DNA from: a bacterium
Lineage (GTDB): Bacteria > UBP14 > UBA6098 > B30-G16
Direction: 5' to 3'
Length of the DNA: 5,541 nt
Assembly: GCA_027007865.1 (NCBI GenBank)
Contig: JALTEE010000462.1
Location: 1 to 5,541, forward strand
Position 1 is the stretch's first letter; each line of letters opens with the position of its first letter. The position numbers and the translations under genes are program-made. The notes beneath the pieces were generated by a model. It saw nothing but the letters and a program-made list of their open reading frames with translations, was not told the DNA's origin and made no database searches. Positions 1-4,889 of the stretch are shown here, one piece after another.

Positions 1-28
1 CTTACAAGCCTCTCTACAAACTAAACTT

Positions 29-57
29 ATATATCTCCGATTAAATCGGAGATATAT
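29..57 (-). terminator. palindromic hairpin after the 98-residue gene, probable terminator
   Basis: A perfect 14-bp inverted repeat (29-42 with 44-57, centred on A43) starts 5 nt beyond the stop codon of the small exported protein gene. The core pairing is CTCCGATT with AATCGGAG, and the outer pairs are all A/T. In the minus direction it is followed by a moderately T-rich stretch with no uninterrupted T-run. The plus direction is T-rich as well, so the element could act for converging transcripts. Position and symmetry favour a terminator, but the weak T-tract keeps confidence moderate. Confidence 0.55.
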
Positions 58-62
58 TTAGT

Positions 63-359
63 TTATTTTAACTGAATACTCTTCCACCCAGTAACACCAT
101 CCACTGTTCCATTATAAACAATGACATCAGCATTCGTGCTTTTTGCAGTTAGAACAGCCGCAATCATTGCTTTTTTGATATCATCTGTACCTGCTGCAAT
201 TGGTTTTGTGAGAGGAGTGATCGTACTGTCTGCAGGAACAAGAGTAACCCAGACTTTTCCATTCGCAGCAAAATTGACTGTACCAATTTTACCCTCCAAA
301 CCAAATGCGCTTACTGCCATAACACCCATTGCTACAACACTCATTAAAACTTTTTTCAT
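63..359 (-). CDS. small exported protein, possibly OB-fold (98 aa)
   Basis: I do not recognise a named family. Residues 1-20 are a clear Sec signal peptide: two lysines, a hydrophobic stretch of V, A, M and L, then VSA/AFG, giving cleavage after A18 or G20. The mature part is about 78 residues, has no cysteine, and is probably periplasmic or secreted. Predicted order: strands (GTVNFAANGKVWVTLV, 26-41), a loop, a helix (DDIKKAMIAAVLTAK, 59-73), a strand (ADVIVY, 77-82) and a final strand (GWKSIQL, 91-97). A helix followed by a V-x-V-Y strand and a terminal W..I.L strand resembles small exported OB-fold proteins related to AB5-toxin B subunits of the SubB type. That is a fold-level impression only. 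The start is fixed by AAAGGAGT at 364-371, 4 nt before ATG. A promoter lies just upstream and a palindrome follows the stop, so it is probably monocistronic. Confidence 0.85.
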   Translation of the reverse strand: MKKVLMSVVAMGVMAVSAFGLEGKIGTVNFAANGKVWVTLVPADSTITPLTKPIAAGTDDIKKAMIAAVLTAKSTNADVIVYNGTVDGVTGWKSIQLK

Positions 360-363
360 TTTG

Positions 364-371
364 ACTCCTTT
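364..371 (-). promoter_or_regulatory. ribosome binding site of the 98-residue gene
   Basis: Read on the minus strand, AAAGGAGT sits 4 nt before the ATG at 359. It is a near-perfect Shine-Dalgarno sequence and supports that start codon. Confidence 0.85.
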
Positions 372-389
372 AATATTTAAGATAAGTTT

Positions 390-405
390 ATTATAAACAA
401 AAAAA
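390..405 (-). promoter_or_regulatory. sigma-70-type promoter of the 98-residue gene
   Basis: Minus-strand TATAAT occupies 390-395, preceded by TTTTTTTGTT (396-405). A T-rich tract with a TG close upstream of the -10 box, and no clear -35 box, is the known promoter style of Campylobacterota sigma-70. Transcription would start near 383, giving a leader of about 24 nt. The AT-rich DNA up to about 440 carries further T-runs and no other gene. Confidence 0.7.
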
Positions 406-451
406 GTTTTAAGAAAGTTTTATGAGAGAGTGAAAATAGCAAAATATATGG

Positions 452-486
452 AAAAAAAGCAAACGGCAGTGTAGATGCTGCCGTTT
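452..486 (-). terminator. intrinsic terminator of the 687-residue gene
   Basis: The arms AAACGGCAG (461-469) and CTGCCGTTT (478-486) form a perfect 9-bp stem around an 8-nt loop. On the minus strand the stem is followed by GC and then seven T (complement of A452-458). It begins 11 nt after the stop codon at 498. This is a textbook Rho-independent terminator, and it separates this gene from the small exported protein gene downstream. Confidence 0.93.
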
Positions 487-497
487 TAAAAGTTGAA

Positions 498-2561
498 TTA
501 ATTGAGAAGATACATCACTACAGCGGGAATGCCTGCACCCTTGTTTCCGGAGGGAATGGTTGTAATACTCACTATGGGCACATTTTCATATTTTTTTGTT
601 TCTTTGCCCTGTGCAGCGGATTTGCCCACGACTTCCATAAAAGTAAAGGTACTGCCGGGTGCAGGTATGGCATTAAAAGTTAAGACATAATGGGCAGAAT
701 CCTGATCAGAATATATGATGTCTGCTACAACAGCCCCCTCTTCAACACGCCAAGCACCTGTAGTGGTTTGCGGCTTTCCGTCATCATCATGTGTTTCCCG
801 CTTGAAGGTCATATTGCCATAAAAGTAGAATGTGTCTTGATTGAGCGGATCTGCGGTATCACCAACCAGTACTTTATGCCCTGCTATGAAATCTGCCGTG
901 ACAGGATAGGGTACGGAGGCATTGTCAAAATGAGGCGGCAGCGTATCGGCTGACGTTATAGGCGAAAGTGAATTTATGACAATGGAGGCATCCTCTGTAT
1001 TGCCACTATAAATCTTCGCGTGTGTGGCATCGTCAAAGACCCACGATTCAGTACCTGTTTCTACAGTACTCCCATCACCTCCCAACCAGTAGGAGTCCAG
1101 TACCACCGTACCGTTTTCTACTCTCCATACCCCTACATTTTCACCGCTGTTCCCATAGGCAAATGTCATATTGTTGAAAAAATATGCTGTTCCGTTTTCT
1201 ATAATGTTGTTTTCTGTATAGGTGACGTCCGCTTTTTTTCCTTTGAGATTTGCAGCGTGTATTTTGTAGGGAATATTGGTCTTTGGCAAATTTGACTGAA
1301 CATGCAATTGAACAGAATGGGTTTTGAGTTCCCCTCTGCCGGTGAAGGTGATCTCTGCCTTACTCATGTTAAAGCTTGGAAGACCCATTTGGATCACAGT
1401 GGTCGTTTTGTCCAAGTCATTTTTAATGCTGTCTCCAATCAGGGCACCGTTCTCAACCGACCATGTTCCTTCTCTTAGTGTTTGCCACTGATTGGGAGCA
1501 ACTTCAAGCGCTGTGATGAAATTCATATTCCCGTAAAATGATGTTTGCAAATGTTTTTGCTGTTCTGTCATGATATCAAATTTTTTGTCCAGTATATCAC
1601 AGTTGACGAGTTTGGAAAAGTCATAGGGTGCCATCGCTGCAAGATAGTCATTTTCTCCAATTTCATTTCCTAAGTAGAAGCCTTCCTGTCTGCCTATGTT
1701 TTCCCAGGTAGTAGATGCTGGTGTATGTTGTCCTATCCATACTTTGCTGTCATACATGGAAGCAAACATAAAGTCGGCATGGTCTCCTCCAAGGAAACCT
1801 TTGTCGGTAAAGTCGAAACGAATAGATGTGCTGTTTTGTCCGGGCAGTGTATATGATGCATCCCAGTGCCCAATCACTCTGCCGTCAGTACGTCCTGTAC
1901 TGCCCCATTTGACAACAACCAGGTCACCGCTTCCATCGGAAAGCTGTGCATTGACTCTAAATCCGGCATTTTCACCATTCGTTTCATTATGCAAGAAAGG
2001 ATTGTCTGATGCGACAAAATTCTCCAGAGAGCTGTAGTCAGAGGGTGTATCTGTATTCCAGTCCTGCGGACTCCACTGTAGGCTATAGTACTCTTTTTGC
2101 TTCCATGAAATGGAAAAAAACTTTGCCCCATTGCTAAATGTGACAGGTGTGTTGAAGCAGGCACTGAAAGGGATGGTTTCTCCTGAAATGTCGATCACAT
2201 TATCCAGTCTGGCATAACCATCGATGACTTCAAGGATTTCATGGTCATCCCCCATAATCTGAAACGGATAGGAAGAGGGACGTTTCTCCCAGTCTCCTGT
2301 TGCCGTGCTGAGAAGCAGATCATGGTGATCGTCTTTCACCCATTTCCCAGAGCTCCTGTTAAATGTTTCCTCTGTTGAGTCGCTGGTCCCTGACAGACTG
2401 TCAGAATCGCGTATATCGGCGCTTTTATTAATAAATGTTCCCTCGTCTACCTCTAACATATAGAGTGCAGTATGGTTTCTCCAGTCTTCGGCTGCATTCA
2501 GTAACGCTGTTGAAGCCAGGATTGACAGGCCCAGTAAAAATGTTTTTGTTTTTAGTCGCAT
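498..2561 (-). CDS. large exported repeat protein of unknown function (687 aa)
   Basis: I do not recognise this protein. Residues 1-23 form a Sec signal peptide (R2, K4, K6, a hydrophobic core, cleavage after LNA at 23), so the product is periplasmic, outer-membrane-associated or secreted. Residues 24-320 are rich in aromatic, Asp, Ser and Gly residues and look beta-strand-rich. Residues 323-645 contain three related units. Each has an F-Y-x-N-M-[NT]-F strand followed 14-21 residues later by G-x-W-[RS]-V-E-[NE]-G-[AT], and the first strands are spaced exactly 119 residues apart. The only two cysteines are C135 and C321, so one disulfide is possible. No transmembrane helix, anchor or catalytic motif is apparent. 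A TTG five codons upstream (2576) is in frame, but it overlaps the GGGAG ribosome binding site. The ATG at 2561 lies 8 nt after that site and is the better start. The gene lies 76 nt downstream of a two-component system. Confidence 0.88.
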   Translation of the reverse strand: MRLKTKTFLLGLSILASTALLNAAEDWRNHTALYMLEVDEGTFINKSADIRDSDSLSGTSDSTEETFNRSSGKWVKDDHHDLLLSTATGDWEKRPSSYPFQIMGDDHEILEVIDGYARLDNVIDISGETIPFSACFNTPVTFSNGAKFFSISWKQKEYYSLQWSPQDWNTDTPSDYSSLENFVASDNPFLHNETNGENAGFRVNAQLSDGSGDLVVVKWGSTGRTDGRVIGHWDASYTLPGQNSTSIRFDFTDKGFLGGDHADFMFASMYDSKVWIGQHTPASTTWENIGRQEGFYLGNEIGENDYLAAMAPYDFSKLVNCDILDKKFDIMTEQQKHLQTSFYGNMNFITALEVAPNQWQTLREGTWSVENGALIGDSIKNDLDKTTTVIQMGLPSFNMSKAEITFTGRGELKTHSVQLHVQSNLPKTNIPYKIHAANLKGKKADVTYTENNIIENGTAYFFNNMTFAYGNSGENVGVWRVENGTVVLDSYWLGGDGSTVETGTESWVFDDATHAKIYSGNTEDASIVINSLSPITSADTLPPHFDNASVPYPVTADFIAGHKVLVGDTADPLNQDTFYFYGNMTFKRETHDDDGKPQTTTGAWRVEEGAVVADIIYSDQDSAHYVLTFNAIPAPGSTFTFMEVVGKSAAQGKETKKYENVPIVSITTIPSGNKGAGIPAVVMYLLN
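627..1595 (-). repeat. three tandem protein-level repeat units in the 687-residue protein
   Basis: The units cover approximately 1254-1595, 897-1253 and 627-896 (residues 323-436, 437-555 and 556-645). Landmarks are FYGNMNF, FFNNMTF and FYGNMTF, with the Met residues at 346, 465 and 584. They are followed by GTWSVENGA (W367), GVWRVENGT (W479) and GAWRVEEGA (W604). Just before each landmark is a short D/N-x-L-x-x-K-like segment. A more degenerate GKWVKDD near residue 73 could be the remnant of another unit. The aromatic strand followed by W-x-V-x-x-G is reminiscent of lipocalin-like domains, which I infer only from the pattern. The boundaries are approximate. Confidence 0.8.
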
Positions 2562-2595
2562 TTTATGATCTCCCAAAGAATATTGTATTGTTTTT

Positions 2596-2623
2596 ATTAT
2601 ACGCTTTTACGGCTTAAGTCTAA
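2596..2623 (-). promoter_or_regulatory. candidate promoter of the 687-residue gene
   Basis: Minus-strand TATAAT lies at 2596-2601, with a weak -35-like TTAGAC at 2618-2623 and a spacer of 16 bp. Transcription would begin near 2589, leaving about 27 nt before the ATG at 2561. It lies in the 76-nt gap after the response regulator gene, so the exported protein can be transcribed independently even if read-through also occurs. Confidence 0.65.
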
Positions 2624-2637
2624 CATCAAAACCATAG

Positions 2638-3330
2638 CTAAGAAGAAGATGCCGGCTGTATCATATAGCCGGTACCGCTTATATTTTTGATAAGTTCGGC
2701 ATCGGTGGCAGAACGGATACGGTACATGAGTGAGCGCAGTGTTTTGTCATTGACTTCTTTTCCCCATACGTGCATGGCGATCTGGGTATCAGATACACTG
2801 ATGCCTGCCTGGGTACATAAAAGTTCTATGAGCTTGAGCGCGGTAGGACCGAGTTCTACCTCTTTACCCTCTTTGAGCAGACGGTTCTGTTTTGTCAGAT
2901 AGACATATCCGTTTTTCAGAGAAATTTTTTCAGGTTTTTCTTTGGCTGGAGACTGGAGGTTTTCCTCTCGTGCCTGTGTAACCAGCTTCAGTGTGGCCAG
3001 TATCTGCATCTTGTTATAGGGTTTGGTCAGGTAGCCGGCAGCTTTGGCCTGGGTAGCATATTCAATGATCTCTTCATCGATATAAGAAGTCAGAAAAATG
3101 ATCTTGCTCTGGGGGACCTGCCTGCTGATGGCAAGTGCCGCATCCGCGCCGCTGATATTGTCAGAAAGCATGACATCCATAAAAATAACGTCAGGCTCTC
3201 TTTTGATACACTCGGAAATCGCTGCTTTGCCTGTATCGATAATGCTGATGACTTCGGCACCGCTTTCCTCAAGCATTTCTTTGAGAAACTCGGCAGCAAT
3301 AAGATCATCTTCTACAATAATAATTTTCAT
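2638..3330 (-). CDS. two-component response regulator, REC plus winged-helix DNA-binding domain (230 aa)
   Basis: This is a cytoplasmic transcription regulator controlled by phosphorylation. Receiver domain, residues 2-120: acidic pair E7/D8, phospho-acceptor D52 (IFMDVML), switch T81, Y100, and K103-P104. The stretch DVMLSDNISGADAA, with a long loop before the Gly, resembles receivers that work with HisKA_2/HWE kinases. Residues 121-135 are a polar linker. Residues 136-226 are an OmpR/PhoB-type winged helix (Trans_reg_C): LGPTALKLIELL, a VWGKEV segment, the recognition helix around DKTLRSLMYRIRS (195-207), and the wing ISGTGYMI (217-224). It has no AAA+ domain, so it cannot itself activate sigma-54. 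The ATG is 3 nt beyond the kinase stop and its ribosome binding site (GAG, about 9 nt away) is weak, which fits translational coupling with the kinase. The cognate partner is almost certainly that kinase. Target genes are unknown, but the neighbouring exported-protein gene is a candidate. Confidence 0.95.
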   Translation of the reverse strand: MKIIIVEDDLIAAEFLKEMLEESGAEVISIIDTGKAAISECIKREPDVIFMDVMLSDNISGADAALAISRQVPQSKIIFLTSYIDEEIIEYATQAKAAGYLTKPYNKMQILATLKLVTQAREENLQSPAKEKPEKISLKNGYVYLTKQNRLLKEGKEVELGPTALKLIELLCTQAGISVSDTQIAMHVWGKEVNDKTLRSLMYRIRSATDAELIKNISGTGYMIQPASSS

Positions 3331-3333
3331 AGA

Positions 3334-4476
3334 CTAAAACTCGACTTCAAAGTGTAATCCTTGTGGACTCGATATGGTAAGCTCGCCTTTAAGCTGCCTT
3401 GCCGTAAGATGGATAAGCTTGATTCCCAGAGACTTGCGCTCAAGAAGGGTATGGGGTGCACTGCTGCCTATGCCGTCATCATAATAAATGAAGCAGGTTT
3501 TTCCATTTTTCCGGGTCAGGTCCATGGTTATCGTTCCCTTTCCGTCCGGGAAAGCATACTTGAGACTGTTGGTAATGAACTCATTGACCATTATACCCAG
3601 TTGTACCATAGTCTCAAGCGGCATATGTTTGATACTGCTTTCTATGTGTATATCAATATGCTTGTCAAAAGCATACATTCCGAGAAGAAGATCGGATAAA
3701 CGCTGCATATAGAGTTTAAAATCGATTTGGGCAAAATGATCATGTTTATAGAGCATTTCATGAACAATGGCTATGGATGCAATGCGATTCTGTGTTTTGA
3801 TCATTTCTTCCTGCTCTTTGCCGTTAAGGGTATTGCTGTGCAGTCCAACGATGGACGATATCATATTGAGATTGTTTTTGACCCTGTGGTGTACTTCTTT
3901 AAGAAGCATGGCTTTTTGAGTGTTGGATTCATCGAGTTCCTGAAATGTTTTAATGATGGCAAAATGGTACATGAGGCCAAAAAGGTAAATGACAAGAGCC
4001 GTATAGGCAAGGTTGAAGAGAGCTTGCTGGTTATGGACGAGAGGATTTGCTGGATTGTCCAGGTGCTCTATGTAAAGCAAGGCTGCCATCGTTATGAAGA
4101 GAAGTGCAGTCAGCAGCAAAGATTCTTTCATGCTGAGAAAAATGAGGGTGGTCAGCGGCAAAAGGAGTATGAATACAACAGACATAGTAGCAAAGTGGTT
4201 GAGAAAGATAATTGTAAACAGTGCTATGGAGATGGAGAATGTAAACATATAGGCAGAGATTTTTATGTTGCCATACCGTTGAAGATGCCACAGACTAAAA
4301 AACAATATAGCGGTCAGGCTGGCTTCGACTGTGCAGTTGGCGTATCTCTGCATATAGGCATCTATGAGTATGGCAAACACATTGACCAGTATGGTAACAA
4401 TGTGAAACCGGTAAAGCAAAACATGTTTCGGGCTACTGTGAGGTATAGTAAAAAGTGATATAAACGATGAAAACAA
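3334..4476 (-). CDS. membrane sensor histidine kinase, HisKA_2 type (380 aa)
   Basis: This inner-membrane kinase autophosphorylates and passes phosphate to the adjacent regulator. Residues 1-175 hold about six transmembrane helices (roughly 19-40, 48-66, 72-92, 95-114, 118-136, 152-175) with only short loops, so the signal is probably sensed in or at the membrane. A short linker leads to the H-box KEVHHRVKNNL (193-203). H197, the His before Arg, is the likely phospho-acceptor by analogy with the HWE/HisKA_2 families. The ATPase domain (about 290-380) shows the N-box NEFITNSLKYAF (298-309), G1 DDGIG (333-337), and a G2-like SLGIKL (349-354) followed by QLKGEL. No PAS or GAF domain is seen. The start is TTG (4474-4476), chosen because AAAGGA lies 6 nt upstream. 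The next in-frame ATG would remove the first helix, and the ATG at 4483 is out of frame. The gene is operonic with the regulator, which starts 3 nt after its TAG. Confidence 0.93.
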   Translation of the reverse strand: MFSSFISLFTIPHSSPKHVLLYRFHIVTILVNVFAILIDAYMQRYANCTVEASLTAILFFSLWHLQRYGNIKISAYMFTFSISIALFTIIFLNHFATMSVVFILLLPLTTLIFLSMKESLLLTALLFITMAALLYIEHLDNPANPLVHNQQALFNLAYTALVIYLFGLMYHFAIIKTFQELDESNTQKAMLLKEVHHRVKNNLNMISSIVGLHSNTLNGKEQEEMIKTQNRIASIAIVHEMLYKHDHFAQIDFKLYMQRLSDLLLGMYAFDKHIDIHIESSIKHMPLETMVQLGIMVNEFITNSLKYAFPDGKGTITMDLTRKNGKTCFIYYDDGIGSSAPHTLLERKSLGIKLIHLTARQLKGELTISSPQGLHFEVEF

Positions 4477-4482
4477 CTGTCA

Positions 4483-4488
4483 TCCTTT
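4483..4488 (-). promoter_or_regulatory. ribosome binding site deciding the kinase TTG start
   Basis: On the minus strand AAAGGA is followed by a 6-nt spacer and then TTG at 4476. The ATG at 4483-4481 runs directly into the site and is out of frame with the kinase, so the uncommon TTG codon is preferred. Confidence 0.7.
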
Positions 4489-4515
4489 CAAACCCCTCAT
4501 AGGCTAACAGGGCTT

Positions 4516-4531
4516 ATTATCTTGGATTATC
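4516..4531 (-). promoter_or_regulatory. tandem direct repeat, candidate regulator binding site
   Basis: Two plus-strand ATTATC copies (4516-4521 and 4526-4531; GATAAT on the minus strand) are spaced exactly 10 bp apart, about one helical turn. OmpR/PhoB-type regulators commonly bind tandem half-sites at 10-11 bp. The repeat lies just upstream of the kinase gene and downstream of the candidate -10 box, a position suited to autorepression. Alternatively the GATAAT copies are themselves weak -10 elements. This is inference from position and spacing only. Confidence 0.3.
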
Positions 4532-4546
4532 GTATCCGTATGATGA

Positions 4547-4555
4547 AGTATACCA
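4547..4555 (-). promoter_or_regulatory. candidate extended -10 promoter of the kinase-regulator operon
   Basis: Minus-strand TGGTATACT matches the extended -10 pattern TG-N-TATAAT with one mismatch. Transcription would begin near 4540, giving a leader of about 64 nt before the TTG start. I see no convincing -35 box, and GATAAT copies nearer the gene are alternatives. Confidence 0.4.
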
Positions 4556-4698
4556 TGAATAGATGGAAGGAATTGTTATATATGACTGCACTGACTAAAG
4601 AGAAATCATCTGTCTTTCGTAAGATATAGGCAGGCAGAATTTGGAATATAAAATAATGTATCAAATGTGCTATTGTATATTTTTTGGGAAAGCATGCA
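4556..4698. other. non-coding part of the divergent intergenic region
   Basis: Between the divergent kinase promoter and the sigma-54-like promoter I find no supported gene. The short open frames here lack ribosome binding sites and run through the promoter elements. The stretch is AT-rich and lies where an activator of a sigma-54 promoter would bind, roughly 30-170 bp upstream. I could not identify a clear palindromic site, and the IHF-like match near 4659-4671 fails at the conserved TTR. Confidence 0.5.
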
Positions 4699-4701
4699 TT
4701 T

Positions 4702-4717
4702 TGGCACATTTTTGGCA
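4702..4717 (+). promoter_or_regulatory. sigma-54 (RpoN) promoter, -24/-12 type
   Basis: TGGCACATTTTTGGCA matches the sigma-54 consensus TGGCAC-N5-TTGCA at every position but one. The invariant GG (4703-4704) and GC (4715-4716) are separated by exactly 10 bp. Transcription would start near 4728, 48 nt before the GTG of the leader ORF and about 158 nt before the ATG of the propeller gene. The match lies within a perfect 10-bp direct repeat, TTTTGGCACA at 4699-4708 and 4710-4719, so a tandem operator is an alternative reading. In Campylobacterota, RpoN is best known for flagellar genes. Here it would drive an exported protein. Confidence 0.7.
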
Positions 4718-4760
4718 CAATATTTTGTTACAATAAAAATCAAGTGTAAAAAACTAAATA

Positions 4761-4768
4761 AAAGGAGG
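4761..4768 (+). promoter_or_regulatory. strong ribosome binding site of the leader ORF
   Basis: AAAGGAGG lies 7 nt before the GTG at 4776. It is among the best Shine-Dalgarno sequences in the window, yet no ORF longer than 37 codons uses it. This is the main reason to take the short ORF seriously. Confidence 0.7.
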
Positions 4769-4816
4769 ATACCCCGTGTTTATCAAAATACAAAAAATTG
4801 GTTTTATTGGGGATCC
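4767..4816 (+). promoter_or_regulatory. imperfect inverted repeat enclosing the leader ORF start
   Basis: GGATACCCC (4767-4775) can pair with GGGGATCC (4809-4816) as eight base pairs with A4771 bulged, closing a loop of 33 nt that contains the GTG codon. The pairing takes up the last two G of the Shine-Dalgarno sequence. ACCCC (4771-4775) could instead pair with GGGGT at 4855-4859. If real, this could modulate initiation. I recognise no known riboswitch class. Confidence 0.3.
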
Positions 4817-4889
4817 GGGCGAAAAAAAGGTGGGGAGAAAAGTTTTCTTCTTTGGGGGTGAATCATTATTTCTGAGGAGGAAAAAATGA
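4776..4889 (+). CDS. short leader ORF (37 codons) overlapping the propeller gene
   Basis: A GTG-initiated ORF of 37 codons starts VFIKIQKIGFIG and ends FLRRKK. The predicted product is strongly basic and has no signal peptide or known domain. AAAGGAGG lies 7 nt upstream of the GTG. The TGA stop (4887-4889) overlaps the ATG of the following gene (4886-4888) in an ATGA junction, the usual geometry for termination-reinitiation. The downstream ribosome binding site AGGAGG lies inside the ORF. It sits 48 nt after the predicted sigma-54 transcription start. The likely role is a leader peptide controlling translation of the exported protein, but a small functional protein is possible. No homologue is known to me, and codon evidence is too short to prove expression. 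Confidence 0.5.
   Translation: MFIKIQKIGFIGDPGEKKVGRKVFFFGGESLFLRRKK
4875..4880 (+). promoter_or_regulatory. ribosome binding site of the propeller gene
   Basis: AGGAGG lies 5 nt before the ATG at 4886, within the last codons of the leader ORF. It fixes the start and would allow initiation both with and without coupling. Confidence 0.8.

Noticed and set aside
121..396. Plus-strand open frame opposite the 98-residue exported protein
   Set aside because: Its apparent hydrophobicity mirrors the Val/Ala/Lys-rich codons of the real gene. It has no ribosome binding site, and it runs through the real gene's promoter.
2651..2673. Hairpin at the 3' end of the regulator gene (CCGGCT pairing with AGCCGG) as a terminator
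   Set aside because: It lies inside the coding sequence, and on the minus strand it is followed by GCATCTTCTTCTTAG rather than a T-run. It may form but is a poor intrinsic terminator.
3727..4458. Plus-strand open frame of 243 codons antisense to the kinase gene
   Set aside because: It starts at a TTG with no ribosome binding site. Its product is a low-plausibility mix of charged and aromatic residues lying opposite the membrane-helix codons of a clear kinase. It is a shadow of that gene.
4481..4500. Six-codon upstream ORF (ATG at 4500, TGA overlapping ATG at 4483) before the kinase gene
   Set aside because: It has no ribosome binding site of its own, and such tiny frames are common by chance.
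4822..4858. A7 and G5 homopolymers as phase-variation tracts
   Set aside because: They are shorter than the tracts that usually slip in Campylobacterota, and length change would not switch the downstream gene, which has its own start.
4667..4861. Open frame of 64 codons across the sigma-54-like promoter
   Set aside because: It begins upstream of the predicted transcription start, has no ribosome binding site, and is in a different frame from the GTG ORF served by AAAGGAGG.
4821..4861. In-frame A-AAA-AAG slippery heptamer (4823-4829) in the leader ORF as a programmed -1 frameshift into the propeller frame
   Set aside because: The -1 frame is indeed the propeller frame, but it meets a TGA at 4859-4861 before the propeller ATG, so no fusion results. 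The propeller gene also has its own ribosome binding site and signal peptide.
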